From: Nitrospira sp.
GTDB taxonomy: Bacteria > Nitrospirota > Nitrospiria > Nitrospirales > Nitrospiraceae
Assembly: GCA_024330965.1 (NCBI GenBank)
Contig: JANDJL010000021.1
Location: forward strand, 1-54,733
Direction: 5' to 3'
DNA length: 54,733 nucleotides
In this document: one piece after another, positions 24,937 through 31,825 of the stretch
Layout of the letters: each line of letters opens with the position of its first letter
How positions within the stretch are numbered: position 1 is the stretch's first letter
Notes under the pieces: model-generated
Told to the model about the DNA's origin: nothing
Seen by the model: only the letters and a program-made list of their open reading frames with translations
Databases searched by the model: none
Position numbers and translations under genes: made by a program

Positions 24937-24965
24937 AAGCTAACAAGAATGCCGTTGGCTGTCAA
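24937..24965 (-). promoter_or_regulatory. Promoter of glyQS
   Basis: Minus strand: perfect -35 TTGACA at 24960-24965, spacer of exactly 17 nt, -10 TAGCTT at 24937-24942. Transcription would start near 24930, leaving a leader of about 56 nt before GTG 24874. The -10 is of the same TAGCNT form as those before the lipoprotein operon and transketolase. Confidence 0.65.
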
Positions 24966-25055
24966 GCAACATTCCCTCTACGATCAACGGCTTGCGGCTA
25001 TTATCCTTCGTGATGCTCGACCTCAACCAGCTGAAGACATGCCCTCTTCCCCTGG

Positions 25056-25099
25056 CCTCTCAGCCGTGATCGTTTTTTAGTGATCACGTTGATGAGAGG
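25056..25099. repeat. Two-part inverted repeat between glyQ and the Rrf2 gene
   Basis: An outer stem of CCTCTCA (25056-25062) pairs with TGAGAGG (25093-25099). An inner stem of CGTGATC (25065-25071) pairs with GATCACG (25082-25088). The loop GTTTTTTAGT has 10 nt, and a small internal loop separates the stems. It lies just upstream of the predicted promoter of the Rrf2 gene and behind the divergent glyQ promoter. It may be a binding site for Rrf2 itself or another regulator, since it is outside both predicted transcripts. Confidence 0.5.
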
Positions 25100-25106
25100 G
25101 AAGGCC

Positions 25107-25136
25107 TTGATACAGAGCGGTTTCATGGTCTAATGT
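25107..25136 (+). promoter_or_regulatory. Probable promoter of the Rrf2-TSUP pair
   Basis: TTGATA (25107-25112), 18 nt, TAATGT (25131-25136). A transcript starting near 25143 would have a leader of about 30 nt. The inverted repeat 25056-25099 ends 8 bp upstream of this -35, a typical place for a regulator. Confidence 0.5.
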
Positions 25137-25172
25137 GATGCTTGTTGATAAACTCACTTTATTTCATTTCTC

Positions 25173-25610
25173 ATGAAACTTTCCAAAAAAAGTGAATACG
25201 GTCTTCGGGCCCTCCTTGAATTGACGATGGCGTACGGCACCACGTCTTTCATGCAGCGCCATGAGATCGCCGCTCGTCAAAACATTCCAATCGAGTTTCT
25301 GGAACAGATCCTCCTGGCGCTGAAAAAGGCCGGCCTTCTTTCCAGCCGGAGAGGGATGAACGGAGGCTACCGTCTCATTAAACAACCGAACGCCATCTCG
25401 CTGGGACAAGTCATCCGTATTCTGGACGGTCCGTTGGCTCCGATCGGCTGCGTCAGCAAAACGGCTTATCAGACATGCGACGATTGCCCTTATGCCGAGC
25501 GCCCTTCCTGCCCCGTTCAACAGGCGATGGGCGAGGTGCGCGACGCCATTGCAGGAATTCTGGATAACTACTCTCTCGCCGACTTCGCAGCCGGCGCCCG
25601 AAAAACTTGA
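25173..25610 (+). CDS. Rrf2-family transcriptional regulator, likely Fe-S binding
   Basis: 145 residues. The winged helix DNA-binding domain occupies residues 1-80: MKLSKKSEYGLRALLELT, then IAARQNIPIEFLEQILLALKKAGLLSS and RGMNGGYRL, the glycine-rich wing. Four cysteines follow in a compact segment, GCVSKTAYQTCDDCPYAE then SCPV (Cys 92, 101, 104 and 112 approximately). This is the place where IscR, NsrR and RsrR hold a 2Fe-2S or 4Fe-4S cluster. It would sense iron, redox or nitric oxide. The neighbour, a TSUP permease, begins 2 nt after its stop and is the likely target along with autoregulation through the dyad upstream. Confidence 0.9.
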   Translation: MKLSKKSEYGLRALLELTMAYGTTSFMQRHEIAARQNIPIEFLEQILLALKKAGLLSSRRGMNGGYRLIKQPNAISLGQVIRILDGPLAPIGCVSKTAYQTCDDCPYAERPSCPVQQAMGEVRDAIAGILDNYSLADFAAGARKT

Positions 25611-25612
25611 TC

Positions 25613-26452
25613 ATGGATCATCTTGTTCTGGCGGCGATCACGTTCATCGCGGCGACCGTCAACGGCGCCATCGGCTACGGGTTTTCTTCCATTACCGTCC
25701 CGGTCGCCCTCCTGTATTACTCCAATCGCGTCTTGAATCCCGCTCTCGTCTTGGTCGAACTGGTGATCAATGGCTACGTCTTGTTCATCAATCGTTCCAG
25801 TGTTCCGCACGTCTGGAAACGAGTGGCCCCGATCCTCATCGGACTGGCGATCGGCGTCTCAATCGGCAGCTATCTTCTGTCGCTCGTTCATCCTGCATGG
25901 GTCAAGTTCGTGACCTACTTCTTTCTCTTGCCATTGATTCTTCTTCAGGCCGCAGGCATTCGAAAACCCATTCGGGCAGAACGCGCCATCGCCGTCCCAT
26001 TCGGCGCTGGAATCGGTCTCCTATATTCCGTCACGACGATTTCAGGGCCACCGTTGGCGCTGTTGTTTAATAATCAAGGATACGCCAAACAGGACTTCCG
26101 AGCGGCACTTGGAGTGATTCGAACCGCTGAGTCTTCTCTCACGGCCATTGCCTACGGCATGATTGGGTTCTACAGTAGAGACAGTTTGGAACTCTTTCCC
26201 TATATCATCCCCAGTGTGCTCATCGGTATTCCATTAGGTACCTATCTTATTCGATGGATGGACCCTGAAACATTCCGTCGAATCTCTATGGCATTCGACG
26301 CGCTGATCGTGGGATTCGGCCTTACACGAGTGTTGGAAGAGCTCCGTCTCGCCACTGCCCCCACAACCTATGGTATCGTCAGCATTGTGATCCTTTTCAA
26401 CGGTTATTTGCTGTTTCGATACTTCACGAGCAGGCCCTCCTTCCCACCTTGA
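25613..26452 (+). CDS. TSUP (TauE/SafE) family membrane permease
   Basis: 279 residues with about eight hydrophobic helices in two related halves. The first half opens with VLAAITFIAATVNGAIGYGFSSITVPV, the family's typical helix 1-2 signature (N/G-x-x-G-x-G). The second half has GIGLLYSVTTISGPPLALLF and TAIAYGMIGFYS. The family exports or imports sulfite, sulfoacetate or other sulfur anions; the exact substrate is not readable. ATG 25613 is used; a TTG at 25607 overlapping the regulator stop is an alternative. Expression is likely tied to the Rrf2 regulator directly upstream. Confidence 0.85.
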   Translation: MDHLVLAAITFIAATVNGAIGYGFSSITVPVALLYYSNRVLNPALVLVELVINGYVLFINRSSVPHVWKRVAPILIGLAIGVSIGSYLLSLVHPAWVKFVTYFFLLPLILLQAAGIRKPIRAERAIAVPFGAGIGLLYSVTTISGPPLALLFNNQGYAKQDFRAALGVIRTAESSLTAIAYGMIGFYSRDSLELFPYIIPSVLIGIPLGTYLIRWMDPETFRRISMAFDALIVGFGLTRVLEELRLATAPTTYGIVSIVILFNGYLLFRYFTSRPSFPP

Positions 26453-26812
26453 CGGCACGGACCCCCCTTCTGCTCATCTGACGAAAGACATGTCCCTTCC
26501 CGAACATCTCGCACCTCATCAACCAATCACATCGGAAAGCCAGATCATCCAATCAAGAGCAATCGATCTCTCCCATCGCGACGGCGAGTCCGCTTGGTAA
26601 CTGTTGAAGGACCCGACCTTCACGTTCCCGCGAAAGAACAACAATACTTCCTTATTTTTTCGATAGTTCTCACCTTTCGCCCAGCGGCACTCCCATTGCA
26701 ATTTTCCGGTCAGAGCCGACACGGGATGTACCTCTCCTCACGGCCCTTGTCAGGAGGCTTTCGTCAGGAGCGTGGAAGAGTCGGCTACACAATAAAGTAG
26801 GAGGAACACACG
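26453..26812 (+). other. Intergenic region of 360 bp with a sigma-54-like site
   Basis: No gene is supported. A 67-codon frame on the minus strand (26519-26722) has no ribosome site or recognisable family. The region contains GGCAC-N5-TTGCA at 26685-26700, and a short repeat GTCAGGAG occurs twice at about 26747-26780. The last 15 bp hold the ribosome site TAGGAGGA of the next gene. A transcript from the sigma-54-like site would begin near 26712. Confidence 0.4.
26685..26700 (+). promoter_or_regulatory. Sigma-54-like promoter
   Basis: CGGCACTCCCATTGCA: the invariant GG and GC dinucleotides are 10 nt apart as required, and GGCAC and TTGCA are exact. The first T (C here) and the usual G after CAC (T here) differ from the consensus. 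It lies 113 bp before the start of the fibronectin-type lipoprotein gene. No activator binding site was found. Confidence 0.4.
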
Positions 26813-27211
26813 ATGAGCGGCAAAAAACCAATGGGCGAGGTAGGAACGTTGTCGGGCCGATCACTGCGCTCGATCATAACGGGAATCGTGGGAGCAGTGG
26901 GTCTTCTCGTCTCAGGATGTGGAACAGGCAATGATCCAGGACTTATGACATCCTCTCTTTCTGCGACCGGGGCAGCGGTCATGTTGGCATGGGATCCAGT
27001 CTCCGATCCCACTGTCATCGGCTATTACATTCACTACGGCAAACAATCTCCCAACCAGGCTGGGGTCTGCGCCTATGAGGAATCTCTTTTTGTTTCGTCC
27101 ACGCAGGGAACTGTCACCGACCTGGACCCTGGATCAACCTATTACTTCGCAGTGAGCGCATACAACGGCATCCAAAGCCCTTGCTCGAATGAGGTTCAAG
27201 TCACTATTTAG
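26813..27211 (+). CDS. Lipoprotein with one fibronectin type III domain
   Basis: 132 residues. The first 37 form a lipoprotein signal with a long polar start and lipobox GLLVSGC. The remainder is a single FnIII domain: AAVMLAWDPVSDPTVIGYYIHYG (split by a turn), then GTVTDLDPGSTYYFAVSAYN and CSNEVQVTI at the end. Two cysteines (CAYEES and SPCSN) could make a disulphide in the periplasm or outside. Such domains bind proteins or carbohydrates. ATG 26813 follows TAGGAGGA at 7 nt. It may be under the sigma-54-like site at 26685. Confidence 0.8.
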   Translation: MSGKKPMGEVGTLSGRSLRSIITGIVGAVGLLVSGCGTGNDPGLMTSSLSATGAAVMLAWDPVSDPTVIGYYIHYGKQSPNQAGVCAYEESLFVSSTQGTVTDLDPGSTYYFAVSAYNGIQSPCSNEVQVTI

Positions 27212-27306
27212 TTACAGTGGCAGGAGTCAACACGCGGACACGAATCCGCTCGTTGCTGACGTCGTCTCGCGGCGGTAGCTCTTGCGCAGATCATGTCTGC
27301 ATCTGA

Positions 27307-27348
27307 AATTGATCAGCCGTTCAACCGGTGTGATTGTTCTGATCAATT
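27307..27348. repeat. Perfect 10-bp inverted repeat upstream of transketolase
   Basis: AATTGATCAG (27307-27316) and CTGATCAATT (27339-27348) are exact reverse complements, separated by 22 nt. The right arm overlaps by two bases the predicted -35 of the transketolase promoter, so a dimeric regulator or a pair of dimers could block or help RNA polymerase. Centre-to-centre distance is 32 bp, three helical turns, so both arms face the same side of the DNA. Confidence 0.5.
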
Positions 27349-27375
27349 GACTCACTTATCATGATTTGCTAGCCT
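27347..27375 (+). promoter_or_regulatory. Promoter of the transketolase gene
   Basis: TTGACT (27347-27352), spacer of 17 nt, TAGCCT (27370-27375). Transcription near 27382 gives a leader of about 75 nt. Its -10 has the same TAGCNT form found before glyQ and the lipoprotein operon. Confidence 0.5.
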
Positions 27376-27457
27376 CCTTTCGTTATCCACCGCCCATGCC
27401 GTTCCATAAACAGGACGGCTGGGCGGGCGCTCTTTCCCCTTCATCAAAGGAGCTTCC

Positions 27458-29323
27458 ATGGCTGGTTCGAATCGATCGTCCGATTTCCTCACGTTCCTTC
27501 GGAACAAGGCAACCCGGCTGCGCATTGAAAGCGTACGCGCGACCAGCGAGGCCGGAAGCGGTCATCCATCGAGCTGCTGTTCCGCGGCCGATATCGTCGC
27601 TGTGTTGTTCTTTTCCGTGATGCGGTACGATCCTCACAACCCGAAGGCTCCCAACAGCGATCGATTCGTCCTATCCAAAGGCCACGCAGCGCCGCTTCTC
27701 TACGCAGCTTGGGCGGAGGCAGGGCTGTTTCCGACCGACGACCTTTTGAAGTTGCGAACCTTGGCCTCGGACCTCGAGGGCCATCCGACCCCCCGTTTGC
27801 CTTTCGTCGATATGGCGACCGGTTCCCTGGGTCAGGGGCTGGCCGTCGGCGTTGGACTGGCATTGAACGCCAAACGGCTCGACAAAAACGGCGCTCGCAC
27901 GTATGTCTTGATGGGAGACGGCGAATCCGTCGAAGGTTCCGTTTGGGAATCTGTCGAACTGGCGCGATATTTCAAACTTGATAATCTCTGCGCCATTGTG
28001 GATGTCAATCGCTTGGGGCAAAGCGATCCCACGATGTTGCAACACGACATGCAAGCGTATAAATCCCGCTGGCGCGGATTCGGGTGGAACGCGCTGGTCG
28101 TGGACGGCCACAACCACAAAGCCTTGCTGACGGCGTTCGCCGAAGCGGCGAAAGTCAAAGGCACACCCACCGTCTTGCTGGCCAGAACGCTCAAAGGCAA
28201 AGGTATCTCCTTTATGGAGAATCACCCGAGTTGGCATGGGAAACCGATTCCCAAAGGCGCCGAATCTCAAAAAGCCATTGACGAATTGACGCGGCTTATC
28301 AAGCCGACCAACGCTGCTCCGAAAATCAAAGCGCTTCCCCCGCCGATCCATCGTCAGAAACCGGCAACGCCCATGGCGCCCCCGTCCTATAAACCAGGCG
28401 ACCTCGTTGCGACACGTGAAGCCTTTGGCACAGCGCTCGTCGCCCTCGGCAAAGCCAATCCTTCCGTCGTCGCCCTTGATGCCGACGTCAAGAACTCCAC
28501 CTATACGGATAAATTCGCCAAACAGTTTCCCGACCGCTTTTTTGAAAACTTTATCGCCGAGCAAAACATGGTAGGCACTGCCGCTGGCCTTGCCGCCTGC
28601 GGCAAAATTCCCTTCGTCGCCACCTTTGCCGCGTTCTTCACGCGCGCCTATGACTTCATCCGCATGGCGGCCATCAGCGAATCAAACATCAAACTGGTCG
28701 GCACTCATGTCGGCGTCAGCATCGGTGAAGACGGCCCATCGCAAATGGGACTCGAAGACCTTGCCATGATGGCGGCACAGCCAGGAATAACGGTTCTTTA
28801 CCCTGCGGACGGCACGGCGACCCATCGGCTCGTCGAAGCCGCTGCCCGACACAAGGGCATGGTGTATATCCGCGCGGGCAGACCAAAATCCCCTGTTCTT
28901 TATGGACCGGAGGAATCGTTTCACATCGGAGGCAGCAAAGTCCTGCGGCAAAGTCCCACCGATTCCCTCACCATCGTGGCGGCCGGCGTCACGCTCTTTG
29001 AAGCGTTGAAGGCACACGACGAGTTACAAGCCGCAGGAATTTCCGTCCGTGTAATCGATCTGTATAGCATTGTTCCCATCGACCGCACCACCTTGCTTGA
29101 CAGTGCCAGGGCAACGCAGAACCGCATCTTGACCGTGGAAGATCACTACGCCCACGGCGGTCTGGGGGATGCCGTGCTGAACGCGGTCTCGACAGAAGGG
29201 ATCAAGGTCCACAAGCTCGCCGTCCGTCAGATTCCCCACAGCGGCAAGCCGGAAGAATTGATCGACCATTACGGCATCGGAGCGCGGGCAATTGTCGAAG
29301 CGGTGAACCACATCGTTAAGTGA
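27458..29323 (+). CDS. tkt: Transketolase
   Basis: 621 residues, the shorter archaeal/animal-like form and not the 660-residue E. coli type. It moves two-carbon ketol units between sugar phosphates in the pentose phosphate or Calvin-type pathways. The TPP motif GDGESVEGSVWES is near residues 152-165, continuing to NRLGQSD. The N-terminal GSGHPSSCCSAADI and SKGHAAPLLYA regions hold the cofactor and substrate. The pyrimidine-binding domain begins near 320 (TREAFGTALVALG) with the catalytic Glu in FIAEQNMVGTAAGLA. The C-terminal domain ends with VRQIPHSGKPEELIDHYG. AAAGGAG is 5 nt before the ATG. A joined 1-deoxyxylulose-5-phosphate synthase is excluded by the domain patterns. Confidence 0.94.
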   Translation: MAGSNRSSDFLTFLRNKATRLRIESVRATSEAGSGHPSSCCSAADIVAVLFFSVMRYDPHNPKAPNSDRFVLSKGHAAPLLYAAWAEAGLFPTDDLLKLRTLASDLEGHPTPRLPFVDMATGSLGQGLAVGVGLALNAKRLDKNGARTYVLMGDGESVEGSVWESVELARYFKLDNLCAIVDVNRLGQSDPTMLQHDMQAYKSRWRGFGWNALVVDGHNHKALLTAFAEAAKVKGTPTVLLARTLKGKGISFMENHPSWHGKPIPKGAESQKAIDELTRLIKPTNAAPKIKALPPPIHRQKPATPMAPPSYKPGDLVATREAFGTALVALGKANPSVVALDADVKNSTYTDKFAKQFPDRFFENFIAEQNMVGTAAGLAACGKIPFVATFAAFFTRAYDFIRMAAISESNIKLVGTHVGVSIGEDGPSQMGLEDLAMMAAQPGITVLYPADGTATHRLVEAAARHKGMVYIRAGRPKSPVLYGPEESFHIGGSKVLRQSPTDSLTIVAAGVTLFEALKAHDELQAAGISVRVIDLYSIVPIDRTTLLDSARATQNRILTVEDHYAHGGLGDAVLNAVSTEGIKVHKLAVRQIPHSGKPEELIDHYGIGARAIVEAVNHIVK

Positions 29324-29640
29324 TCAATTGTTCCCGGTGACCGTACGCTGCCGAACCCAATTTTCCTAAGCGACGCAGACCGTTCATCCCGTGCGGCCAA
29401 GCGTTGTTTGCTTGGAAATCATGTCAGTCGCCGCAGCTTCTTCCTCAGAAAGCTCCCGTTCCGCCAACAACCTACGGCCTACAACCGTCATCGCCATTGA
29501 AAGAATACGTCGCGTGCTGTATGGTGCACACAGTGCAGGGTGACGTTGACCGACCAACGTCAGGCGCAGAACGGAATCAAGTCCTGCAGATAAGTCGTGT
29601 GGGCGAGCATTTTGTCCCTTCCACCACGAGGAAGTACGTC
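29324..29640 (+). other. Intergenic region of 317 bp
   Basis: No gene is supported; the open frame that continues upstream from the HMA-like gene lacks a ribosome site and has a chance-like composition. One notable element is a perfect dyad at 29541-29562. The first bases repeat TGATCAATTG, also part of the inverted repeat before transketolase. No terminator hairpin with a T-run follows transketolase. Confidence 0.45.
29541..29562. promoter_or_regulatory. 22-nt dyad, possible operator
   Basis: TGACGTTG (29541-29548) and CAACGTCA (29555-29562) are exact reverse complements around a 6-nt centre. The dyad ends 78 bp before the start of the HMA-like gene. The TTGACC inside it (29546-29551) could serve as a -35 but no matching -10 is seen. 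Role inferred from symmetry. Confidence 0.4.
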
Positions 29641-29997
29641 ATGAAGTTTCTCCGGACATCGCTTTGCATAATGATCGCGAGCATGCTTTCCACCGGTTGG
29701 GATCTTCGCGCCGAGCAAGGGGTGAATGACCGCATCGCCCTGACCCTTTCGGGACCCGATTGCGCAGCGCACCGCGAACAGATCACAAAAAGACTGTATC
29801 AGATTCCAGGAGTCAAACGCGTCGACATGGACCTTGTCGAAGGGCATGTGTTGATCGACCGGGTTCGAGATCAGCGAACCATCGACGATTTTAAGGCTAT
29901 CGTGAACGAGGTCATTCCGCCCGGCAGCCGATGTCTTGCTGAATTCATCGAAGGGTGCATCTCCGTCGGTCCGATGGCATCCGACCCCTCCCCCTGA
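29641..29997 (+). CDS. Exported HMA-like (heavy-metal-associated fold) protein
   Basis: 118 residues with a signal peptide (LRTSLCIMIASMLSTGWDLRA) cut before EQG. The mature part follows the ferredoxin-like beta-alpha-beta pattern of HMA domains: IALTLSGPDCAAHREQITKRL, then PGVKRVDMDLVEGHVLI, then TIDDFKAIVNEV. Metal-transport HMA domains have CxxC; here only one Cys is present (DCAAH), with two more Cys further on (RCLAEF and GCISV). Metal binding is possible but not shown. GAGGAAG lies 7 nt before ATG 29641, which decides the start. It stands alone; function unknown beyond periplasmic location. Confidence 0.7.
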   Translation: MKFLRTSLCIMIASMLSTGWDLRAEQGVNDRIALTLSGPDCAAHREQITKRLYQIPGVKRVDMDLVEGHVLIDRVRDQRTIDDFKAIVNEVIPPGSRCLAEFIEGCISVGPMASDPSP

Positions 29998-30045
29998 GAC
30001 TGGCAGGTCCAAGCGGTTGAAAGAAGGTTCTCTCAAGCTCTCTGG

Positions 30046-30363
30046 CTACGGATTCGGCGCAACGAACACCAGCACTCGCAACCGTTTCCCTGTGTGATTG
30101 ATCACACCATGTTCTTCACCGGCCATGGCGATCGTTCCTTGCCCTTCGCCAAGCACTTGCCTGTCCGCCCCGACTTGAAACGTACCTTCCCCCTCCAAGA
30201 CAAAATAGATTTTATCCTGCTCGCCATGCGTATGCCCCTTTTGTTCCTGCCCCGGCTCAAAGCAATAGATGTCACAGAACAACCGCTTCGTCTCAAAGAC
30301 GTTGTTCTTTTTCATTTTATCGCCGCTGAATTGTTGATAATCGGCCCACTTCACCACCTTCAT
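30046..30363 (-). CDS. Cupin-domain protein
   Basis: 105 residues from ATG 30363, served by AAAGGAG at 7 nt. A small single cupin barrel: GHTHGEQDKIYFVLEGEG contains the first metal-binding motif (His-x-His, then Glu-like residues), and AGEEHGVINHTG the second. The three His would hold a metal. Such small cupins act as dioxygenases, sugar isomerases or metabolite sensors; nothing here selects among them. Its stop and the HMA gene's stop are convergent, 48 bp apart. Upstream is a coiled-coil protein gene on the same strand, 45 bp away, so a two-gene unit is likely. Confidence 0.82.
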   Translation of the reverse strand: MKVVKWADYQQFSGDKMKKNNVFETKRLFCDIYCFEPGQEQKGHTHGEQDKIYFVLEGEGTFQVGADRQVLGEGQGTIAMAGEEHGVINHTGKRLRVLVFVAPNP

Positions 30364-30408
30364 GGCCGGACTCCTTTCGAATCCCACTTGTCTTGATCTT
30401 CAGTTGCA

Positions 30409-30837
30409 TCACGGCAAACGAGACATCACGTTTCGGCACGCATCTTTCAACTCCTCGATGGCGGTCTTTATGCTTGATCTGATGACATGCCATTTCTCAT
30501 CGGTCGTAGTCTGCATTGTTTTCAACTGTTCTTTAATCTTATCCCTTTTCTTTTCAAGTTCGTTGATCGCTTCCTGAAGATCCGCCCTGACAGAGGCGGA
30601 CATGTCGCCGACCTTGTCCCGCAAGACGGCGATCTGCTGCTGAACAACGGTTAACTCTTCATGGGCCGCCCGCTGAAACGTCTCTTTCTGCTGAATCGTA
30701 TATTCTTTCACCGCCTCGACGGTCTCTCTCACATCCTTCGTCATTGTCCCTGTGTCAGCCGGCGATGAGACCGTCGCTCCCACACATAACACTCCCGTCA
30801 GAAACACCAAAAGGGCGAAGCGACCATCCAGCATCAT
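30409..30837 (-). CDS. Exported coiled-coil protein
   Basis: 142 residues. The signal peptide is FALLVFLTGVLCVGATVSS. The mature chain is nearly all charged helix with heptad-like spacing (TFQRAAHEELTVVQQQIAVLRDKV, interrupted, then LQEAINELEKKRDKIKEQL and IRSSIKTAIEELKDA). It resembles periplasmic or apolipoprotein-like helical proteins and should be periplasmic. The start codon is doubled (ATGATG, 30837 or 30834), with GGAGG just before; the second ATG has the better spacing. Function unknown. Likely co-transcribed with the cupin gene. Confidence 0.7.
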   Translation of the reverse strand: MMLDGRFALLVFLTGVLCVGATVSSPADTGTMTKDVRETVEAVKEYTIQQKETFQRAAHEELTVVQQQIAVLRDKVGDMSASVRADLQEAINELEKKRDKIKEQLKTMQTTTDEKWHVIRSSIKTAIEELKDACRNVMSRLP

Positions 30838-30976
30838 CTCCCTCCAACAACGAAACGACGGAAGTGCCGATAATAAACGAACGGAACCAAAGAATCACGC
30901 CCATCACCTTCCGACAAGACCCTGTTTGCTCTTCGGTTTGACCTTCAAAGGATGCCGGAAATTTTCTCCCAATATA

Positions 30977-31005
30977 TTTTGAGAAACAACCGTTTGTGCT
31001 ATAGT
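30977..31005 (+). promoter_or_regulatory. Possible promoter of the cytochrome c gene
   Basis: TATAGT (31000-31005) is a good -10. A -35-like TTTTGA lies 17 nt upstream (30977-30982), or TTGAGA at 15 nt (30979-30984). The surrounding stretch is AT-rich. The transcript would have a leader of about 97 nt before ATG 31109. Confidence 0.45.
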
Positions 31006-31108
31006 TTCGGGCTGTTTGCAGGTAGAACGTACACGCGAGGCCCGACGAGTCAGAATCAAACCGCATCAACCAGCACTATATCCCAATCAATTTTTTAAGG
31101 AGGTGCAA

Positions 31109-31570
31109 ATGACCCGAAAAATGGTTCGGTTGTCAGTCATGGTCATGGGAGGCGTTCTCCTTCTTTCGGGAGGCATGGCCTCAGCCGAAGATTTACCTCC
31201 CTTGCCACCTGTCCCCCCCGAATATGCAGACAAAAAAATGCCGGCCGGTGGATGGACCGACCCTAAGTTTATTGAGGAGGGACGTAAAATCTATATGGGC
31301 GAGTTCAAAACCGACGTCAACTGCGCCAGCTGCCACGGAAAGGACGGCAAGCCGGTGAAGAAGGGCGCCCGAGACCTTCGTGACCCCAAAATCGTATGTC
31401 GTTATTCGGACGCCTACTGGTTCTGGCGCATAGCCGAAGGGATCCCCAAGACAAAGATGAAAGCGAACAAGGGTCTGTTGACGGATGAACAAATTTGGCA
31501 GGTGATGGCGTACGAAAATCAGTTTTCTCACGATGGAAAACCCGCTGATCGTTCCTGCTACAAACCTTAA
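31109..31570 (+). CDS. Periplasmic monohaem cytochrome c
   Basis: 153 residues. The start ATG 31109 has AAGGAGG 5 nt upstream; the frame open from 31016 is upstream sequence. Signal peptide VRLSVMVMGGVLLLSGGMASA. The single haem site is CASCH at residues 72-76, and a Met in PKTKMKANKG is the probable sixth ligand. The C-terminal half (YSDAYWFWRIAEGIP, TDEQIWQVMAYENQF) is class I cytochrome-like. It carries electrons in the periplasm. In nitrite oxidisers such proteins accept electrons from nitrite oxidoreductase, but no such gene is in this window, so the partner is unknown. A strong terminator follows at 31602. Confidence 0.88.
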   Translation: MTRKMVRLSVMVMGGVLLLSGGMASAEDLPPLPPVPPEYADKKMPAGGWTDPKFIEEGRKIYMGEFKTDVNCASCHGKDGKPVKKGARDLRDPKIVCRYSDAYWFWRIAEGIPKTKMKANKGLLTDEQIWQVMAYENQFSHDGKPADRSCYKP

Positions 31571-31601
31571 GTTTGAGCATCTGCCTCTTATCGAATGCTC
31601 C

Positions 31602-31634
31602 AAAAGGGGAGAGGGCGAAGCCCTCTCCCCTTTT
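31602..31634 (+). terminator. Rho-independent terminator after the cytochrome c gene
   Basis: A perfect 15-bp stem (31602-31616 with 31620-31634) closes a 3-nt GAA loop. The stem is AAAAGGGGAGAGGGC paired with its complement, and the 3' arm ends in TTTT, then CTT. It lies 32 bp after the cytochrome stop and is the clearest terminator in the window. Confidence 0.92.
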
Positions 31635-31825
31635 CTTACCCCCTGAGACCATCGGTCGAATCCAAGAGCCATTCGTGCTGAAGCCTCGGACTAAGGCGCC
31701 GAGGAGATCGAATCAACCTAATGATCCGCCCGGCTTCTGCCCCGCTAAACTTTGAGCCGTCACAAGCCGACAAAGAAATATGTCGCTCGAAAACGCGGCG
31801 ATTCATGAGAGGGGGAGTCGTCCTC

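Noticed and set aside
26519..26722. Minus-strand 67-codon frame in the gap before the fibronectin lipoprotein
   Set aside because: No ribosome site or recognisable pattern, and the sigma-54-like site on the other strand is a better explanation of part of this DNA.
30866..30873. GCCGATAA, a perfect sigma-28 -10 on the plus strand
   Set aside because: No TAAAGTTT-like element at 11 nt upstream, and no flagellar gene follows; probably chance.
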